From Acidobacteriota bacterium (GTDB lineage: Bacteria; Acidobacteriota; Blastocatellia; Pyrinomonadales; Pyrinomonadaceae): a stretch of DNA of 6,732 nucleotides. The position numbers and the translations under genes were made by a program. Under the pieces are notes generated by a model. That model was not told where the DNA came from. It was given only the letters and a program-made list of their open reading frames with translations, and searched no databases. Positions 6,434 through 6,732 of the stretch are shown here, piece after piece (positions within the stretch are counted from its first letter, which is position 1; each line of letters opens with the position of its first letter). The stretch lies in contig JAIVGV010000096.1 of the NCBI GenBank assembly GCA_020201365.1, positions 1 to 6,732 of the forward strand, read 5' to 3'.

Positions 6434-6443
6434 TGTGAGTTAA

Positions 6444-6674
6444 ATGAGCTGGTGGGTCTATCTGTTGGCGGCGGTCGAGCTGGCGCAGCTCGCCTTGATC
6501 GGTCTGCTCGTCTGGAAGTGGCGCGCGACGAAGCGGCGCTTGGACGAGGATTTGCGCTTCAGCCGACGCCCTCCCGGCTCGATCACCGAAGGTCTCTTCC
6601 ACGGGCAGGGCGCGCAACTCGGCGAAGGTTCGCGCCAAGAGTCCTGGCTCGACGCCGTCCGCCGCCGCGCCTGA
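6444..6674 (+). CDS. Hypothetical small single-pass membrane protein (76 aa)
   Basis: I do not recognise this gene. It encodes MSWWVYLLAAVELAQLALIG and onward: one hydrophobic segment at about residues 4-24 (with an internal Glu12), then a strongly basic stretch (KWRATKRR, about 25-32), then a hydrophilic tail of about 44 residues ending in DAVRRRA. By the positive-inside rule the tail should be cytoplasmic. There are no Cys residues, so it is not a lipoprotein. The case for a real gene is a very good ribosome binding site 8 nt upstream, a sensible membrane topology, and its place directly after an AT-richer intergenic region. It is divergent from the EF-G-like gene. Overlapping frames on the other strand look like GC-rich shadows. 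Function cannot be inferred from the sequence. Confidence 0.65.
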   Translation: MSWWVYLLAAVELAQLALIGLLVWKWRATKRRLDEDLRFSRRPPGSITEGLFHGQGAQLGEGSRQESWLDAVRRRA

Positions 6675-6732
6675 ACCAGCCGAGCGACGCCGCACACCTC
6701 GAACCAACGCCGCCTGCCACGCCCCTCCACAC

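Larger units (their letters stand above)
6088..6443. other. Divergent intergenic region with no supported gene
   Basis: This stretch separates the minus-strand EF-G-like gene from the plus-strand small membrane-protein gene. It holds a sigma70-like promoter candidate facing the GTPase gene, a tandem 10-bp repeat in that gene's leader, and a 10-bp direct repeat TTTCTGACAA (6320-6329 and 6397-6406) on the side of the plus-strand gene. The part from about 6300 to 6410 is visibly more AT-rich than the coding DNA, as expected of promoter DNA. Short open frames on both strands lack ribosome binding sites and recognisable proteins. I found no convincing -10/-35 pair for the plus-strand gene. Confidence 0.7.

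Noticed and set aside
6378..6730. Minus-strand frames over the small membrane-protein gene
   Set aside because: Ser/Arg-rich translations with no domain or membrane pattern; the plus-strand frame has the strong ribosome binding site and a sensible topology.

Overview
The window is GC-rich chromosomal DNA from a Gram-negative bacterium. Two proteins carry Sec-type signal peptides. One belongs to peptidase family S46, known almost only from Gram-negative bacteria. Another is an EF-G-2-type GTPase whose N-terminus reads MKSYPTDQIRNLAIIGHGDA. This mix would fit a soil-type lineage such as Acidobacteriota, but that placement is an inference from gene content; there is no rRNA or other marker here.

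Layout. A plus-strand gene (82-2163) encodes a complete secreted S46 dipeptidyl-peptidase. It converges on a minus-strand gene (2301-3410) for a secreted serine beta-lactamase-fold hydrolase. The 137 bp between them hold a perfect 35-bp inverted repeat with a 6-nt loop. Going right, still on the minus strand, come a short GlsB/YeaQ-type membrane protein (3646-3897) and a full-length EF-G-2-like translational GTPase (3982-6087). The region 6088-6443 separates this GTPase from a divergent plus-strand gene (6444-6674) for a small single-pass membrane protein of unknown function. It holds a good promoter candidate for the GTPase.

How the genes relate. The S46 peptidase and the beta-lactamase-fold protein are both predicted exported hydrolases, but they are convergent and so not one operon. 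The GTPase and the small membrane protein are 84 bp apart on the same strand and could be co-transcribed, although a GC-rich hairpin followed by a short T-rich stretch lies between them. I see no defence system, mobile-element gene, CRISPR array, tRNA or rRNA. The window looks like ordinary chromosome. The points worth a second look are the long palindrome, unusual residues at functionally important positions in the S46 enzyme and the GTPase, and start-site corrections for two genes.
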